The notes beneath the pieces are model-generated. The model did no database searches. It had not been told where the DNA came from and saw only the letters and a program-made list of their open reading frames with translations. Positions 44,901 to 56,339 of a stretch of DNA of 64,000 bases are shown in pieces. The position numbers and the translations under genes are program-made. Each line of letters starts with the position of its first letter. The first letter of the stretch is position 1. Where the stretch lies: positions 18,977,239 to 19,041,238 of the forward strand of contig CM067067.1 of NCBI GenBank assembly GCA_033980235.1. Direction: 5' to 3'. The DNA comes from Diadema setosum. Its lineage: Eukaryota > Echinodermata > Echinoidea > Diadematoida > Diadematidae.

Positions 44901-47900
44901 GAAATTGTAATTGGCAATTCCTGGGTTGGCGCATTTTAGGGACAGGACACCTGGGAACGGCAAATAGACGTCATTCGTGTCATTGGACCGAGTCGTGGGG
45001 ATAATCAACATGGGGGTGTCGAGCAGAGGGTCAGCCGTTGGAAGAATTAAGATGGGATGGGGGTGGAGCAGAGCTACACTAGGGGTGTGAATGGGTGCCT
45101 TTATGATAGTTTCCGCAATCAATCTTTTTGACTGGAGGCTGCCACACCCTCCTTAATTGTAGTGATGTCTGAGACTGATAGCTTGTGTTAAGCCAGGACC
45201 TTCACAATGAATATCCTGTCGGGACAAAATAATGAGCATTTGTCAGTGCTGCTGCAATTTATATTATTCGAGGAAAGATTTACAATCACATGAGGAATGT
45301 GTGAGCCAAACACTGGATGGCATGAAAAAATGGCAAGAATCAGAAAGGAACATTCAAGTCTTTTCGGTACTCTAAGTAGATAGACAGGAATGTTAAATCT
45401 GTGATCGATTTGCAAATATAAGCTGAAAAGACTGTTATTAAGGTGTGCTATTCAAAACATGTGTAGCCGAATTCATGTTAATGTAAATTCATGGATAAAT
45501 GATTAACTGCAACTGTACAATGTATTTGCTTGCTTACAATGTACATTGTACTCTTGCATTGCACTTCAATCACTCTTACTATATTTCCTCGGTTCGCGCA
45601 ACACCAAATATTTAGTTTATTTTTAAAGAATTGTCAAGAGAAATTCTGCAGGAAGATGCACCATAGTATCATACCTATTAAAAAAGATAGTTTTCTTTCA
45701 ATTATACCATTGTTTCATATTGGGTAAGATGGTTCTTCTTGGGTTCTCACCCACAATGACACTAATATGTGTATGCTTGAGTATTTGCAGTTTTACTCAA
45801 GATGGAGAGGTGCTTTGGCCATTTTTTTCTTTAAGTTCAGAGATTGACTTTACTTGCCACAGCTTTTCACCTTATGCCTCCGTTCCAAAACACACTAATG
45901 AACCCGAGTCTTGCCAGGTTCCCTCCACGAGAAACATGTTTGTTAACCTTGGCAACAGAGCACAACAAAGGGCACCCAATCTGTCGGATGGAAGTCCTAA
46001 AGTTCACCATCGCAGGAAGTGACAAATTTGGGTACTTTCACTGACGTACAGAGGCGTATTTACAGGCCAGCTGTTAGACATCTAGTCAACAACTAAACTG
46101 GCCTGCTGATTAGGGTACAGAGTTTTCTCTACACAATGCTTGTGTTCCTGTATTGTAAATATGGTAGTAGTATGTTTTTAAAGGACAAGTTCACCTTCAT
46201 ATCGATAAAACATTCAAAAGTCATGAATTTTTAAAGTTCCCGTGCAGTCACTGCTGGATGAGAAAACTATTACTGCAGTGCACTGTACAGTATGATGTCA
46301 CATGTGTAGAACAATATGTAATTTTTTGAAAAAGTACACATTCCCTCAACTCTCTACTGATGTATGTTTAATAATACCCCTTGCCTTCTGAAAGAGGCAA
46401 GTCATGCTCCTTTATAATATAAAAAAGTGAAAATATGTTAAATTTTCTTTTAATATACATTTTGATATACTGTTCTACGCATGGGACACCACAAGCTGTA
46501 GTACTTAGTTTTCTCATCCAGCGATGGTGGCATTGAAATTTCAAAACTTTTGAACAGATTGTCTGCTTTTCCTCAAACTTTCACTGATGTGTTCTACTAA
46601 TATTGCTGCATTCTCTCAGTACTTAATCATATGAAAGTGAGCTTGTCCTTGAAGTCTTCCTGTTTGTGATGTACTGCTCAGCAAAGCTGCCAAGACCTGA
46701 TTCTGTGAGGGGCTCCATAAAAACTTCAGAATATCATATGTCTTACCAAGAAGAGTTTGAAGAAGCCTCCTTGATTTGGGAGTTAGTTTTGCCTTTTTTG
46801 CAACAAACCAAGCATCTCTCTGAATACGACATTGAACATAAAGCCATGTCTCTTTAGACCTGTAGTCCTAAAATTGCAATTTCGCACATGAAAAGCTATG
46901 ATAACTAGAAAAGCACTCGTAGACCTCTGCCAAGCAGCTCATTTCCACCAACAATACACACATGCTAAAAATCGCCCAATATAAATTGTATAAGCCTTTT
47001 GTTTATGTCATCTGCTTCTATAACAATTGTATCTACACAGCACCTTACCCGAGCAGAGCACGCACTTTATAAAGCGCGTGTGCAAACCTCAAATACACAC
47101 AGCTCCATCTCCCAAGTTCATTGGTCCTATCTGCCAAACAGTGAAAGAATCCTTCAAAACTCCATAAGAATTCCTGAATCGCAAGCAAAATTTAATCATC
47201 TGTTCCTTGTGTCATTATCAACTTTTCCTTCAAGTTTCATTCTTTATCCATTTACAACTTTTTGATTTATTTTGCAAACAGACAAGAAAATGAACAAACC
47301 AACGTCCATCAAAACATAATCTCCTCCTTCCTTGGGGGAGGTAATAATGTCACCTCAATATATACAATGGAACCTCATGGAGTTTGATAGGGATGATGCT
47401 ACCCCTGGCCTAGAAGTGTGTGATCAATGATTTGACCTTTGAGTACATGCTAACACATCCTGATGACGTACATTAGACAACTAGACCAGTATCAATTTCT
47501 GAAGGAGTCAAGCATGTGAATACACTTTGCCATCACCCTGACACAGACTCTTTGTCATTGTAAATGAGAGGTTTCAAAAGGAGGTGACACAGTGTGATTA
47601 TGCAACAGAATATTTCCGCCGTTTGTCTGGTAAATGCTTTGAACCAGGAAGTATCAGATACACTGTACATATACCAGTCTATCCTGCATGTGAAGTACAC
47701 AATGCTCTTTTACAGAAATTACTCATCCTCAAACACTTGTTAAAATTTCAGCCTTGATTCCACCGTGGTGTCATACTGAGGTTACATGCTATCTCTGCTC
47801 AAAAAAAGTTGCAGACGACATTGATCAAAAAAGAAAACAAGCAAGTAAGCAAGCAAGAAAAAAAAAATTACACGGTCAATGACAGTCACACATTTAGAGA

Positions 47901-50900
47901 CCTGCGTAAAGTTTTTTTTTTTTTTATCATGAGTCGCACACCCTGAAACATGTTGAAAATTAGTATATAATCAATGTGTCATTGTGTATTACTTACAGCT
48001 GTTGTTTTAATTGTCATCGTTGTTATGACTATTATAAAAGTGGGATATAAGCTTACCAGATTTCAGCGCATTTCTAGATAGCTGACATTGTGAACATGTT
48101 CATTTGAAGATAAATGGACTTAGAGTGACTGTAAGGTACAACATAATTAAGCATACACATTGTATGCATTACCTTTCAATGAACCACATCAGTGGGAAAA
48201 AAAAAAGAAGAAGATGACAATTACTAACTGCATTCAATGCATTGACCCAAATATTGAAGACATTTTGTATATTGATGACTTTGAATATTAGTAGCCATAA
48301 TTTAGCCTGTGTAATAAGGTACCACATTATATGCCAAATGACACATTTCAGTGACTATATGGGTCCAGGGACTCATTCATCCTGTGGTGTAGTCACCAAA
48401 GCCGAGTGCATGGCTTCAAGATTGAATATTTACTGTATATTGCTTCTTTACGCTCTCTCGCAGAAATCAATTTCACAGACCGATCGGGTCCACCTGGTGA
48501 TCGGGAATGAAGCGTGTGACCTGGATTCAACGGTCTCGGCAATAGCCTATGCCTATCACCTGTCGCAGGTAAGGATATGTGCAACCTGTCTATTTCAATA
48601 GAAATAATTCTATAAGTTCATCTTTGTCACAACCAACGTCTTTTTAAAGATGTGTATACTTGTCTTTGCTGAGAAAATAGAGAGCAAAACTGTCTACTTT
48701 GTGCTAAAATGCCAAGGAGGCGAGGACTAGAATATTTCATAAAGATAAAAATGGTATTTAAATGTGTAGTGTTCCTCTGTCTCTCAAGATAGCAGCTCAT
48801 TATGCTAGATAATTTTTGGCATTCAATTCACAATACTACTTTGATATCTTGTTTCAAGTTGAATGGAAGAGATAATAAGCATACTTGCGTAAATGTGCTG
48901 GAAATCCAAGGAATATCTTTTTGATATTGCTGTTCAGTTAATCAATAACAGAAATACAAACTGTTTCACTTTATGTGCCATTATGATATTCAATGCAGTA
49001 CTTTGATATTATATCATAATGTGAAATAACAATTTCTGACATTTTGTCCGTTAGCCCTGGCAGTTCAGTTGTGGGGATAAGCTGGGGGAAGAATTTATAA
49101 GCCAATGTTAGGTGAAATGGTAAAAGATGATATAGATGTGATGGGTTGTGAGATAAACTTGTTCTAAATGTACCATTGCCTGCAACATATTCCAATTTGC
49201 TCTAGTTTTCAGCAACCTGTATGTACATGTATTATCTACATCATGCATAAAAATGTCTAAATCCTCAGAATGGTTCATCGATTGATACCCAAATGTGTGA
49301 TGAAGTATTTGCTCAGCAATATATAAATATACTATGTTCTGTTATAGTTTTCTATTATATATAATCTATTCGGCCAGAAAAAAAAAAATGAATTTCTGAC
49401 TTGCCAGACTAATATTGCAATATATACAAGAAGGATGGATGAACAGAAATGCACATCAGGTTAACTGCAATACACTTGTCAAAAGTCATTACACATGAGA
49501 AATTAAAAGCATAATAATGTCTCGATATGCAAACTGCTCAGCAAGGAACATGCTTGTTGATAAGGGAAAGTCAGTGTTATAAAAAAAAAAAAAGAGGAGA
49601 GGTGTATTTTAGGTGATATTCCTCATGATTGCCTGATTCCCAATTCTTTGCATGTGTGTGTGTGTTTGCAGTTATATCAAAAGAGCTCCCAAAAGGATTT
49701 CCACTGCAAAGCTACTGCACTGTATTGTTGAATTCCCATGTACGCATTTGTATGTGTGTGTGAAACCTGTATGACAAGGGTATGTGAATTAGTAATAAAG
49801 TGCAGTATGGCAAAACATGGTCAACTGTCAACCTTGCTGTTAATGATTGATGTAGTCCATTTTGGTTGTTATGAATGCTAATTAGTAATCATAGCTTCTG
49901 ATAGTACTGTAGATGTTCATACATCATGTACGTATATGTACTGTACATCTTATGGTAACCACAATGATCATTTTCCTGTGCTGCTCGGTAGGATGTGCTC
50001 TCTGAAGAGCTTATGATCTGACTGTATTGATCCCTACATTGCATACATGTAGGTATGCTTGATACTCCTGCTCATCAGCCAGTAAAAACAATTTTAAGTA
50101 AACAAACACACGAGCAAAAAGCTTCAGTTTAAGAAAGCAGTTTACCAAGGACTGTTAAGCCCAAGCCCATTTTGGAAAACGATGGCAAAATTTTATTAAA
50201 CTGTTTTTAAAAATTGCTGTATCATCTATAGATGCAGTGTGTAATGGATGTTTGTTATCGGTGTCTTCTCCCCACCCCGCCCCCACCCCTCACATTCGAC
50301 AAAGGTCATTGTTCATCACAAGGTCCAGAGTAAGCACATGGTCTTGTGCAATTTGTTGCTCTGTCATGGCACAGTTGCCATGGTAATATGTACATGTATA
50401 TGTGCAGAGTTCGTCCCAAACAAACATAGCCGGCTGCTGATTGGTTGATATGTGACGTTCCCTTGTCGCCATGACTCACTGGATTACTTCAGTTCGCGAC
50501 CCTGAAACTGCACTTAAATTAACGGCAAATGCAGTGTGGCGCATCTATTTTTGCACAAGGTTACTCTATGCCTGTGATTAGGTGCTATGTATAATTAGCA
50601 CAATCTGTGCCTCCATGGGCTTTTAGTCTAGTCCAGGAATAAATTATATTTTGCCTGGTTTTTAAAGTATGGATAAACAAGAACTGAATTTTGCCGTCAA
50701 TGAATATGTTAGGGGATTTATCAGGGGTTCTCAAATGTGTAGGAAAAGCCAAGAAAACACATTATAGGCTATCAAAATTAGCAACTGTCACATGCAGAGT
50801 GCAGGAATAGTTATATAATCGCTCATAAGCATTGACGTATTCACCCCCATTTTGCATTGAAATAAACCCCCCCCCCAAAAAAAAAAAAAAAAAAAGAAAA

Positions 50901-53900
50901 CAACTGCTGACTTGCAAGCAACAACGCTTAACTAATAAGGCAGGAAAGTGCGCGCTAATCCTGTACAAAACAAATGGACAGCGTGCGGTCCTCAAGCGTA
51001 TTACGCACGTCACCTGAGACGCGCTGTCTTTGAAGTTAATGGACAGTGCGCAGTCCTCAAACGTATTACGCACATCACCTGAGACGCGCTGTCTTTGAAG
51101 TTGTTGTTGCTGTTTATCAAGTGTCGTTGATTGTTTTTAGATCATGTTATTGCCAAATTTTTACCTCCACGAAATAATCCTTATTACTTTAAAATCTCGT
51201 TCTTCGAAATAATCCCCTTAATTGAAAAAAAGTTACGACTATAATTTTTAAATCTTTTTAAGATAATAAAAATACCACTACCTTTGGAAATGAATGATGT
51301 TCCCAGGTGTACTGAGTTTGTACTTAGCTCTATTTTGTATCATCATGTAGGGTAGCCATTTTGTGTCCATTTTTATCGCGCACCTTCATATCTTAATATT
51401 ATCTCTACTATCTTTGCTTGCAAGTATAAGAATGTCTTTAAATGTCACATGATCTCTAATCCTTCTTTCCAGCTACTGAAGCATACGTTGGGGAAGGTGG
51501 TTATTTTTTTGGTTTTGTTTTGTTTTTTGTTTTTGTTTCTTTTTTTTTTCAGAGGAGAATATCAGTGTGTAGCTCAACTGTACTTTTTCCATAATTTCAT
51601 TGTATGATTTTTATAATTGAATTGTAGTAAGTTCAAGTATGTTTTAACTGTGCCTTTTTATCGCTTGAATTTACAGGGAATTGAATCAAAGAGAAATAAC
51701 AACCAACATTGTGGAAAGCACATGTGATGTAAATTTTCAATTTAATTAGATAATTACTGAGATCACATACAGTATAATGTAAATCTTGTGAAATTAAAAA
51801 ATAAGCTAATGACACCATCTTCTTTATCTAGGGTAGCCTCTCCCTTGAAGTCATTGCTCTACTAAAGGGCCATGCCATTATCATTACTGGAGCATTGCCT
51901 TGTACTAACAAATGTGACATGGGGGGGGGGGGAGGGTAAACACATCTTGTCCAAGAACTTGGCACTTGACAGGGTTTCAACTTGGGACCTGCGATTGAAA
52001 GTCAAGAGTTTTATCAACTACTGTAAAATGAGGAATGTTGGCATGCATTTTAATTTAGTGAATTTCTTGAGCGGCAAAATTCGCGAAATTAGTATGCCCG
52101 CGAAAGTTCTTGTCTACACTCTATGCATTGAATGCCAGTGGCAATTTCCACAAATTTCATGCTGCGAAAAAGGCCATCGGCTTCAATTTGCGAAAATTCA
52201 TGCCGCGAATATAAGTATACCACAGTGCTCTCAACAGGGAGATGGTTTTGTGTCCTGATTTCTGAGGTCCATTAATGACAAATTCACCAAGGCTGGCTAC
52301 ACTGTATACATTGCACTAGCAGCAGTTCAGTCTTCAGTTATCAACATGCTTCTTGTTATATGGCCATGTATTTTTCTTATCAATATCTTTAATATAGGAA
52401 GAATTCCTAATTATTGTTTTTCCATCTAGAAACCACACAGAGGAGATGAGGAAGTCCGGATGTACATACCAGTTTTGAATGTTCCACGATCCGAGCTCCC
52501 CCTGAGGACGGAGGTGACCCACCTACTTCCAGAGTGTGGAGTGTGCCTGGAGAACCTCTTGTGCCGAGACGAGGTAGCACTTGAATCCCTCCCGAATCTG
52601 TCCGTGACCCTCGTGGACCACAATGTGCCCGTGAGAAGGGATGCCTGGCTGGACTCGCATGTGGTGGAAGTGATTGATCATCGCCCGAACGCTCGCCGTG
52701 ACGATGGGAGCAGGACCATCAGCATCACCCTGGAGATGGTTGGGTCCTGCTCCACACTGGTGGCTAGGATACTTCTGGAGGAGCAGGCGGCGATCTTAGA
52801 TCCTAATCTTATCAAATTGTTATTAGGTGAGTGTCATTGAATGATTTGTTGCGCTAGTGATGATTGTTTATTATCAGAGGTGGGATAAAGCACTGGACAC
52901 TAATTTGAATTTTTCATGCATACCTTATAAGAATTGACTTTACATGCAGGCCTAATGTATAAATGCCTTTATGTGTGTGATGACCATAGAACTGCTATGG
53001 CACACTTGCAGACATTTCATTGCCCCATGTACTGGGTGTTTAACCTGTTACTACCTTGATTTTTTTTTTTTCAACTGTCAGTCTCTACTTACTGAAAAAT
53101 GCAGTGAATTTCATGGGTTTCAAAAATTTAGCTGTCAGTAGATTGTTTTTTGTTTTTGTTTTTCTTTCTATGTATGGACCACATATAGGGTGACAATGTC
53201 CTGTTCATTTTTTTTTTTCAAAATCATCAAGTTGACGTTATGCAAGACTATGTATTATTTGTGAGACTTTCTTGTTTTTTTTTTTTCAAGATGAAGACTT
53301 GATCACTCATGAGGGAAACATTGCTCTTTCTTGTGGATTACTCATGGTTTGACTCCTTGTTTTTGTCTGAAACTCTCTTTATTGTCCCCGCCGAACGAGT
53401 TCGAGCAGGGGACTATGAAACGGGCTCCGTACATGTGTGTGTCCGTCCGTGCGTCCGTGCGTCCGTCCGTCCGTGTGTCCGTCCGTGTGTGCGTCCGTGT
53501 GTGATCAAAATGTTCAAAATGCTACTCCTTCGCCATTTCTAACCCGATTTTGATTCTGTTTGCTTTATATGATAGCACTACATGGGAGCTTTGAAACTTC
53601 TATACAGAATTTCAGTTGTGACCTTTGACCTTGACCTTTGACCTATATTGTACATTTTGCTTCAAAATGCTACTCCTTCACTATTTCTAACCCGATTTTG
53701 ATTCCGTTTGCTTTATATGATGGCACTAGGTGAGGGCTTCAAAACTTCTACACAGAATTTTGACCTTTGACTTCTTTGACCTTTGACCTTGATTTTTGAC
53801 CTATATTGTACATTGCCTACAAAATGCTACTCCTTCGCCATTTCTAACCCGATTTTGATTCTGTTTGCTTAATGTGATGGCACTAGATGAGGGCTTCAAA

Positions 53901-54463
53901 ACTTATACACAGAATTTTGACCTTTGACTTCTTTGACCTTTGACCTTGATTTTTGACCTATATTGTACATTTTGCTACAAAATGCTACTTTTCCTTGTTT
54001 CTACACTGAAGAGAGCAAGGTAAACTGGAAAGTAACTCTTTTTTTCCAATCTGAGTCGTTATCAAACTCTTTGACAAATGTGTGCTATTTCTGCCTTAAG
54101 AAGCCCATCCGGGGAGCATTTCGGAACTCGATTAGATCAGTTAACCCATTGAGGACAGGCTGATTTTACGACAACGCGCATTTCCCATAGACACTTGCTC
54201 GGGTGTACTCGGGACTCGTCCTCAACAGGTTTAATGAATATTTCCATGTAGGTCACACTTTGTTGAGAGAAAATCAAGGCATACTGATTTTGTCGTCTGT
54301 CTGGCAGGTACGATTCTACTAGACAATGTGAACATGTCAGAGGCAGCAGGGAAGAAGACAGCAACAGACATGGATGTTGCTAACAAGCTTGAAGCTCTAT
54401 GTCCGTCCATCGATCGTCAGAGGTTGTTCAGCAGTGTGCAGGCCGCAAAGTTTGATATATCAG
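38956..54463 (+). CDS. PRUNE1: Prune / PRUNE1-like DHH phosphoesterase, 5' part (4 exons)
   Basis: Spliced gene on the plus strand. The four joined exons encode about 231 residues, against about 453 in human PRUNE1. Prune proteins are cytosolic DHH-superfamily phosphoesterases with exopolyphosphatase and cyclic-nucleotide phosphodiesterase activity reported, and they bind NM23/NME kinases. Motifs seen: motif I NEACDLDS (27-34), motif II region IPVLNVPRSELPLR (60-73), motif III LVDHN (108-112), motif IV IDHRP (129-133), EMVGSCSTLV (149-158) and GTILLDNVNM (180-189). The likely metal ligands D31, D33, D110 and D185 are all present. The exon after 54463 (human LTTEQMLRKD) was not found before 64000, so the C-terminal half lies to the right. 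Whether the gene is the PRUNE1 or PRUNE2 orthologue cannot be settled without the C-terminus. Confidence 0.93.
39611..40939. mobile_element. Pogo-like non-autonomous element, copy 2, with nested insertion
   Basis: Left end GTTGAACCTCTCTTATTATC then CGG, CCTCCCTTTATCCGGATCTC. Right end, in reverse, TACAGTTGAACCTCTAGTAT then CCGGA. The ends match 10958-11352. The much greater length (1.3 kb) is explained by a likely insert at 39935-40801. It lies in prune intron 1. Confidence 0.7.
39935..40801. mobile_element. Possible element nested in the pogo-like copy
   Basis: Ends ATGGTAGGGGTCC and, in reverse, ATGGTTGGGTGTCC are imperfect inverted repeats. The interior is CpG-richer than its surroundings, with GGTCGGTCGATATGACCCCG. 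Boundaries are approximate. Confidence 0.5.
41740..42309. mobile_element. 570-bp palindromic element, full copy
   Basis: Ends GAAAGGACAAGTTCACCTTC and, mirrored, GAAGGTGAACTTGTCCTTT. Both arms carry AGTTATGAATTTTTGAAG / GCTGGATGAGAAGACTACT in inverted form, flanking an AT-rich centre. The absence of a transposase makes it a MITE. Confidence 0.88.
42306..43024. mobile_element. Palindromic element of 719 bp with arms longer than 100 bp
   Basis: Ends TTTAAAGGGGATGGCT and AGCCATCCCCTTTAA. The arms share GATCAGTGGGAATCAGTGGG and GATTCATTTAAGAGTACATT in inverted form. The core resembles 34737-35105, suggesting one element sitting in another or a compound family. It directly abuts the preceding element. 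Confidence 0.85.
46178..46652. mobile_element. 570-bp palindromic element, shorter copy
   Basis: Starts TTAAAGGACAAGTTCACCTT and ends GAGCTTGTCCTTGAAG, with CACTGCTGGATGAGAAAAC in one arm and TTTTCTCATCCAGCG in the other. Slightly deleted relative to 41740-42309. Confidence 0.85.
48464..48568 (+). CDS. PRUNE1: Prune exon 2 (motif I)
   Basis: Codes for residues 13 to 47. [20 protein letters not shown] matches [20 protein letters not shown] of human PRUNE1; the two aspartates of DLDS bind the catalytic metals in this family. Acceptor CTCTCGCAG|AAATCA, donor TCGCAG|GTAAGG, phase 0. Confidence 0.96.
50867..50895. repeat. C10-A19 composite homopolymer
   Basis: A C run followed directly by an A run. 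Confidence 0.9.
50920..51140. repeat. Dispersed repeat, copy 2, with internal 65-bp tandem duplication
   Basis: Reverse complement relation to 33380-33570. In this copy ATGGACAGCGTGCGGTCCTC through CTGTCTTTGAAGTT is duplicated in tandem, with several substitutions between the two units. Confidence 0.8.
52019..52226. mobile_element. TACTGTAAAA MITE family, copy 3
   Basis: Starts TACTGTAAAATGAGGAATGT and shares CGAAAGTTCTTGTCTACACT and GCATTGAATGCCAGTGGCAA with 61979-62189. The right end is degraded (CCACAGT). It lies 200 bp upstream of prune exon 3. Confidence 0.85.
52430..52826 (+). CDS. PRUNE1: Prune exon 3 (motifs II to IV)
   Basis: Codes for residues 48 to 180. YIPVLNVPRSELPLRTEV, LVDHN, VIDHRP, EMVGSCSTLVARILL and ILDPNLIKLLLG all align to human PRUNE1. 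Motif III is DHN where human has DHH; DHN is found in family II pyrophosphatases of the same superfamily. Acceptor TCCATCTAG|AAACCA, donor TTATTAG|GTGAGT, phase 1. Confidence 0.97.
53380..53990. repeat. GTCCGTCC-leader and 155-bp tandem repeat
   Basis: Begins CCCCGCCGAACGAGTTCGAG, then a (GTCC/GTCCGTGC) simple stretch (53440-53500), then three units of about 155 bp. Each unit has AAAATGCTACTCCTTCGCCA, TTTCTAACCCGATTTTGATT and a run of TGACCTTTGACC words. In prune intron 3. Confidence 0.88.
54141..54234. mobile_element. Small TTAACCCATTGAGG element, copy 2
   Basis: A 94-bp copy, ends TTAACCCATTGAGGACAGG and CCTCAACAGGTTTAA, 75 bp upstream of prune exon 4. Confidence 0.65.
54308..54463 (+). 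CDS. PRUNE1: Prune exon 4
   Basis: Codes for residues 180 to 231. GTILLDNVNMSEAAGKKTATD and FSSVQAAKFDISG match [21 protein letters not shown] and FDSLQKAKFDVSG of human PRUNE1, including the fourth metal-binding aspartate. Acceptor GTCTGGCAG|GTACGA, donor TATCAG|GTAACA, phase 1. Confidence 0.96.
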
Positions 54464-56276
54464 GTAACAGTTTCTCTTTAGTTTACAGTGTGAATTTCAT
54501 GTCTGTATTCCTTTCTGTTTTTTCCACCTGTCTCATATACTGTTTTGATCTCATGTTGAAAGAGTCTTATGATTTTAAAGTGTTTGATCATTGCACTCCT
54601 TACAATTTTTGTAGATTTGTCTCTTTTGAACTTTTAATCATTCTACCGGGTATCTGTTAATTTTTTTGATCTGGTAATGTTAGTCCTAATTGCCTGAATG
54701 AAAGGTCTGATGAAACTTTTGTCTGTATGAAAAGAAAACAAATTCTTTAACTGAGGTCATATTGTAGGATCGACGAATTCATAATTGAATATAACAAAAC
54801 TGAATATTCTATTAAAGAGTATGGGTCATATTTCAGTCCTCTAATATAAGGTGTGGATTGTGATGTCTAATCTGCCCATTCCTACCACACACCTCTGGTA
54901 TATATTTACAATTCTAATACCGACAAGTATATCAGGAGCCAACTTAGTTGACAAGTTATTAACTTATTTACACCTTACTCCATAAAGATTAACCCGGTGT
55001 TAAATGCCTTGCTGGGAACCAACACAACAACTGCAAATCATCTTTCATGATTATTTTGGTTGTTGCCCATAGCAGTGGTAATTGTTCCAACGTTGAGCAC
55101 ATTGTAAGTCGTATGCAACAGAACCTTGGAATGACAGGCTATCTTTTTTGAGTTGGCCTCGATGTATGGTACCCCACGTTTGTCAGGATCATCTTCTGTT
55201 ATGTTGTCAGTTGTGAACGGGAATGGTATATCATCGGTCACTTGGCTCCTAAGCGTCGCGGTGACTCGCGGAATGCCATTTTTGCATTACAATGGTGTCA
55301 TCACAGCTTGAAACAATTAAAGGCTTGAGGGAGACAGAGAGAGACCCCCACAGCATTTAACAATATGATGGGATTTCCAGCCGCTGTTCCCATTAGGGTC
55401 CCGTCATTTGTCTGTAGGCTCATTGTGTACCTTGGTGCCTAACGAGACGAAACAGGCGACCACTCACGGCAACTGCTTGTGCGTGTGTTGTGTGACGTGA
55501 GAGGCTGGTCTCCTATTTATAGCATTGTGGCCACAGCAAGCTGTGCTAAATATCACTTATTTCAGATTTTTTTTTTTTCGTTCACTCGCACTGCTCTCCC
55601 TCTCCCTAGCAATCTGTTTTGTATGCTATCCTCCTATCAGCATGTTCTGGTCGTTCATTTATTCATACGTTATGGCCTAGAGTTTAGGTCAATTTTTTTC
55701 CCACTTCTGTATTTTAAAATACATCATTTTAGAAAAGGGGATAATAGCAGAAATACACTGACTTGTATAACAGGATGAGTGACCAAGGTTTAATAATAAG
55801 TAGTTACATATTCAATATCTCATTTCCGTAATGATTTTGGGAGACAGAATAATACTGGGAATACATGTACACTGGCTTGTTTGCTGGAATTGGTGCCCGA
55901 GGTTGATTAATTACATAATCAATACCTCCTTTTCATCATGATTTTGTGATTGTCCACGAGAACATTGGCTTGTTGGTTTTTAGTTGATTGCTCTTCAAAG
56001 CTTGTTTTATGGTTAATGCTCAGTGTCATTTTGGACAAGAGCAAATCATACTCCTTTCCTTATGGGCTGAGTGCGGAGAGTCCATCTTACCCCTATAGTT
56101 TCCTGTGTGAGCTCTGTCCTCCAGTGCACTTTTTTATGCCCGTATTTGTGGTAACACGCCCCCAAATGTGCAGTAGAGTTAGCTCTGTGTAACAGCTGGT
56201 TTTAGACATGCCTTTGCTCAGGGTATCATCTTTGGTGACTGAATGTGTTCAGTTAACTCTGAAATACACACTCACT

Positions 56277-56283
<7 letters not shown>

Positions 56284-56338
<55 letters not shown>

Positions 56339-56339
56339 A
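56284..56339. repeat. (CA)n microsatellite
   Basis: About 27 CA units with one A interruption. Confidence 0.95.

Larger units (their letters stand above)
38992..48463 (+). other. Prune intron 1 (9.5 kb)
   Basis: Holds the pogo-like element, two adjoining palindromic elements (41740-42309, 42306-43024) and a third at 46178-46652. From 43025 to 46170 and from 46660 to 48460 I see no gene; open frames there are short and resemble nothing known. Confidence 0.7.
48569..52429 (+). other. Prune intron 2
   Basis: 3.9 kb, with a dispersed repeat at 50920-51140, a TACTGTAAAA MITE at 52019-52226 and a C10-A19 composite at 50867. No other coding sequence recognised; 48570-50860 shows only AT-rich unique sequence. 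Confidence 0.7.

Noticed and set aside
45720..46022. A 100-codon plus-strand open frame in prune intron 1, starting with a hydrophobic stretch
   Set aside because: No similarity recognised, no splice partners, and it lies in an intron. The composition fits chance in AT-rich DNA.
52460..52840. Treating the 126-codon frame with its internal ATG as a complete small gene
   Set aside because: It begins ten codons inside prune exon 3 and reads past the donor into the intron.
53309..53542. A frame with repeated VRPCVRPCV
   Set aside because: Produced by the GTCCGT simple repeat.
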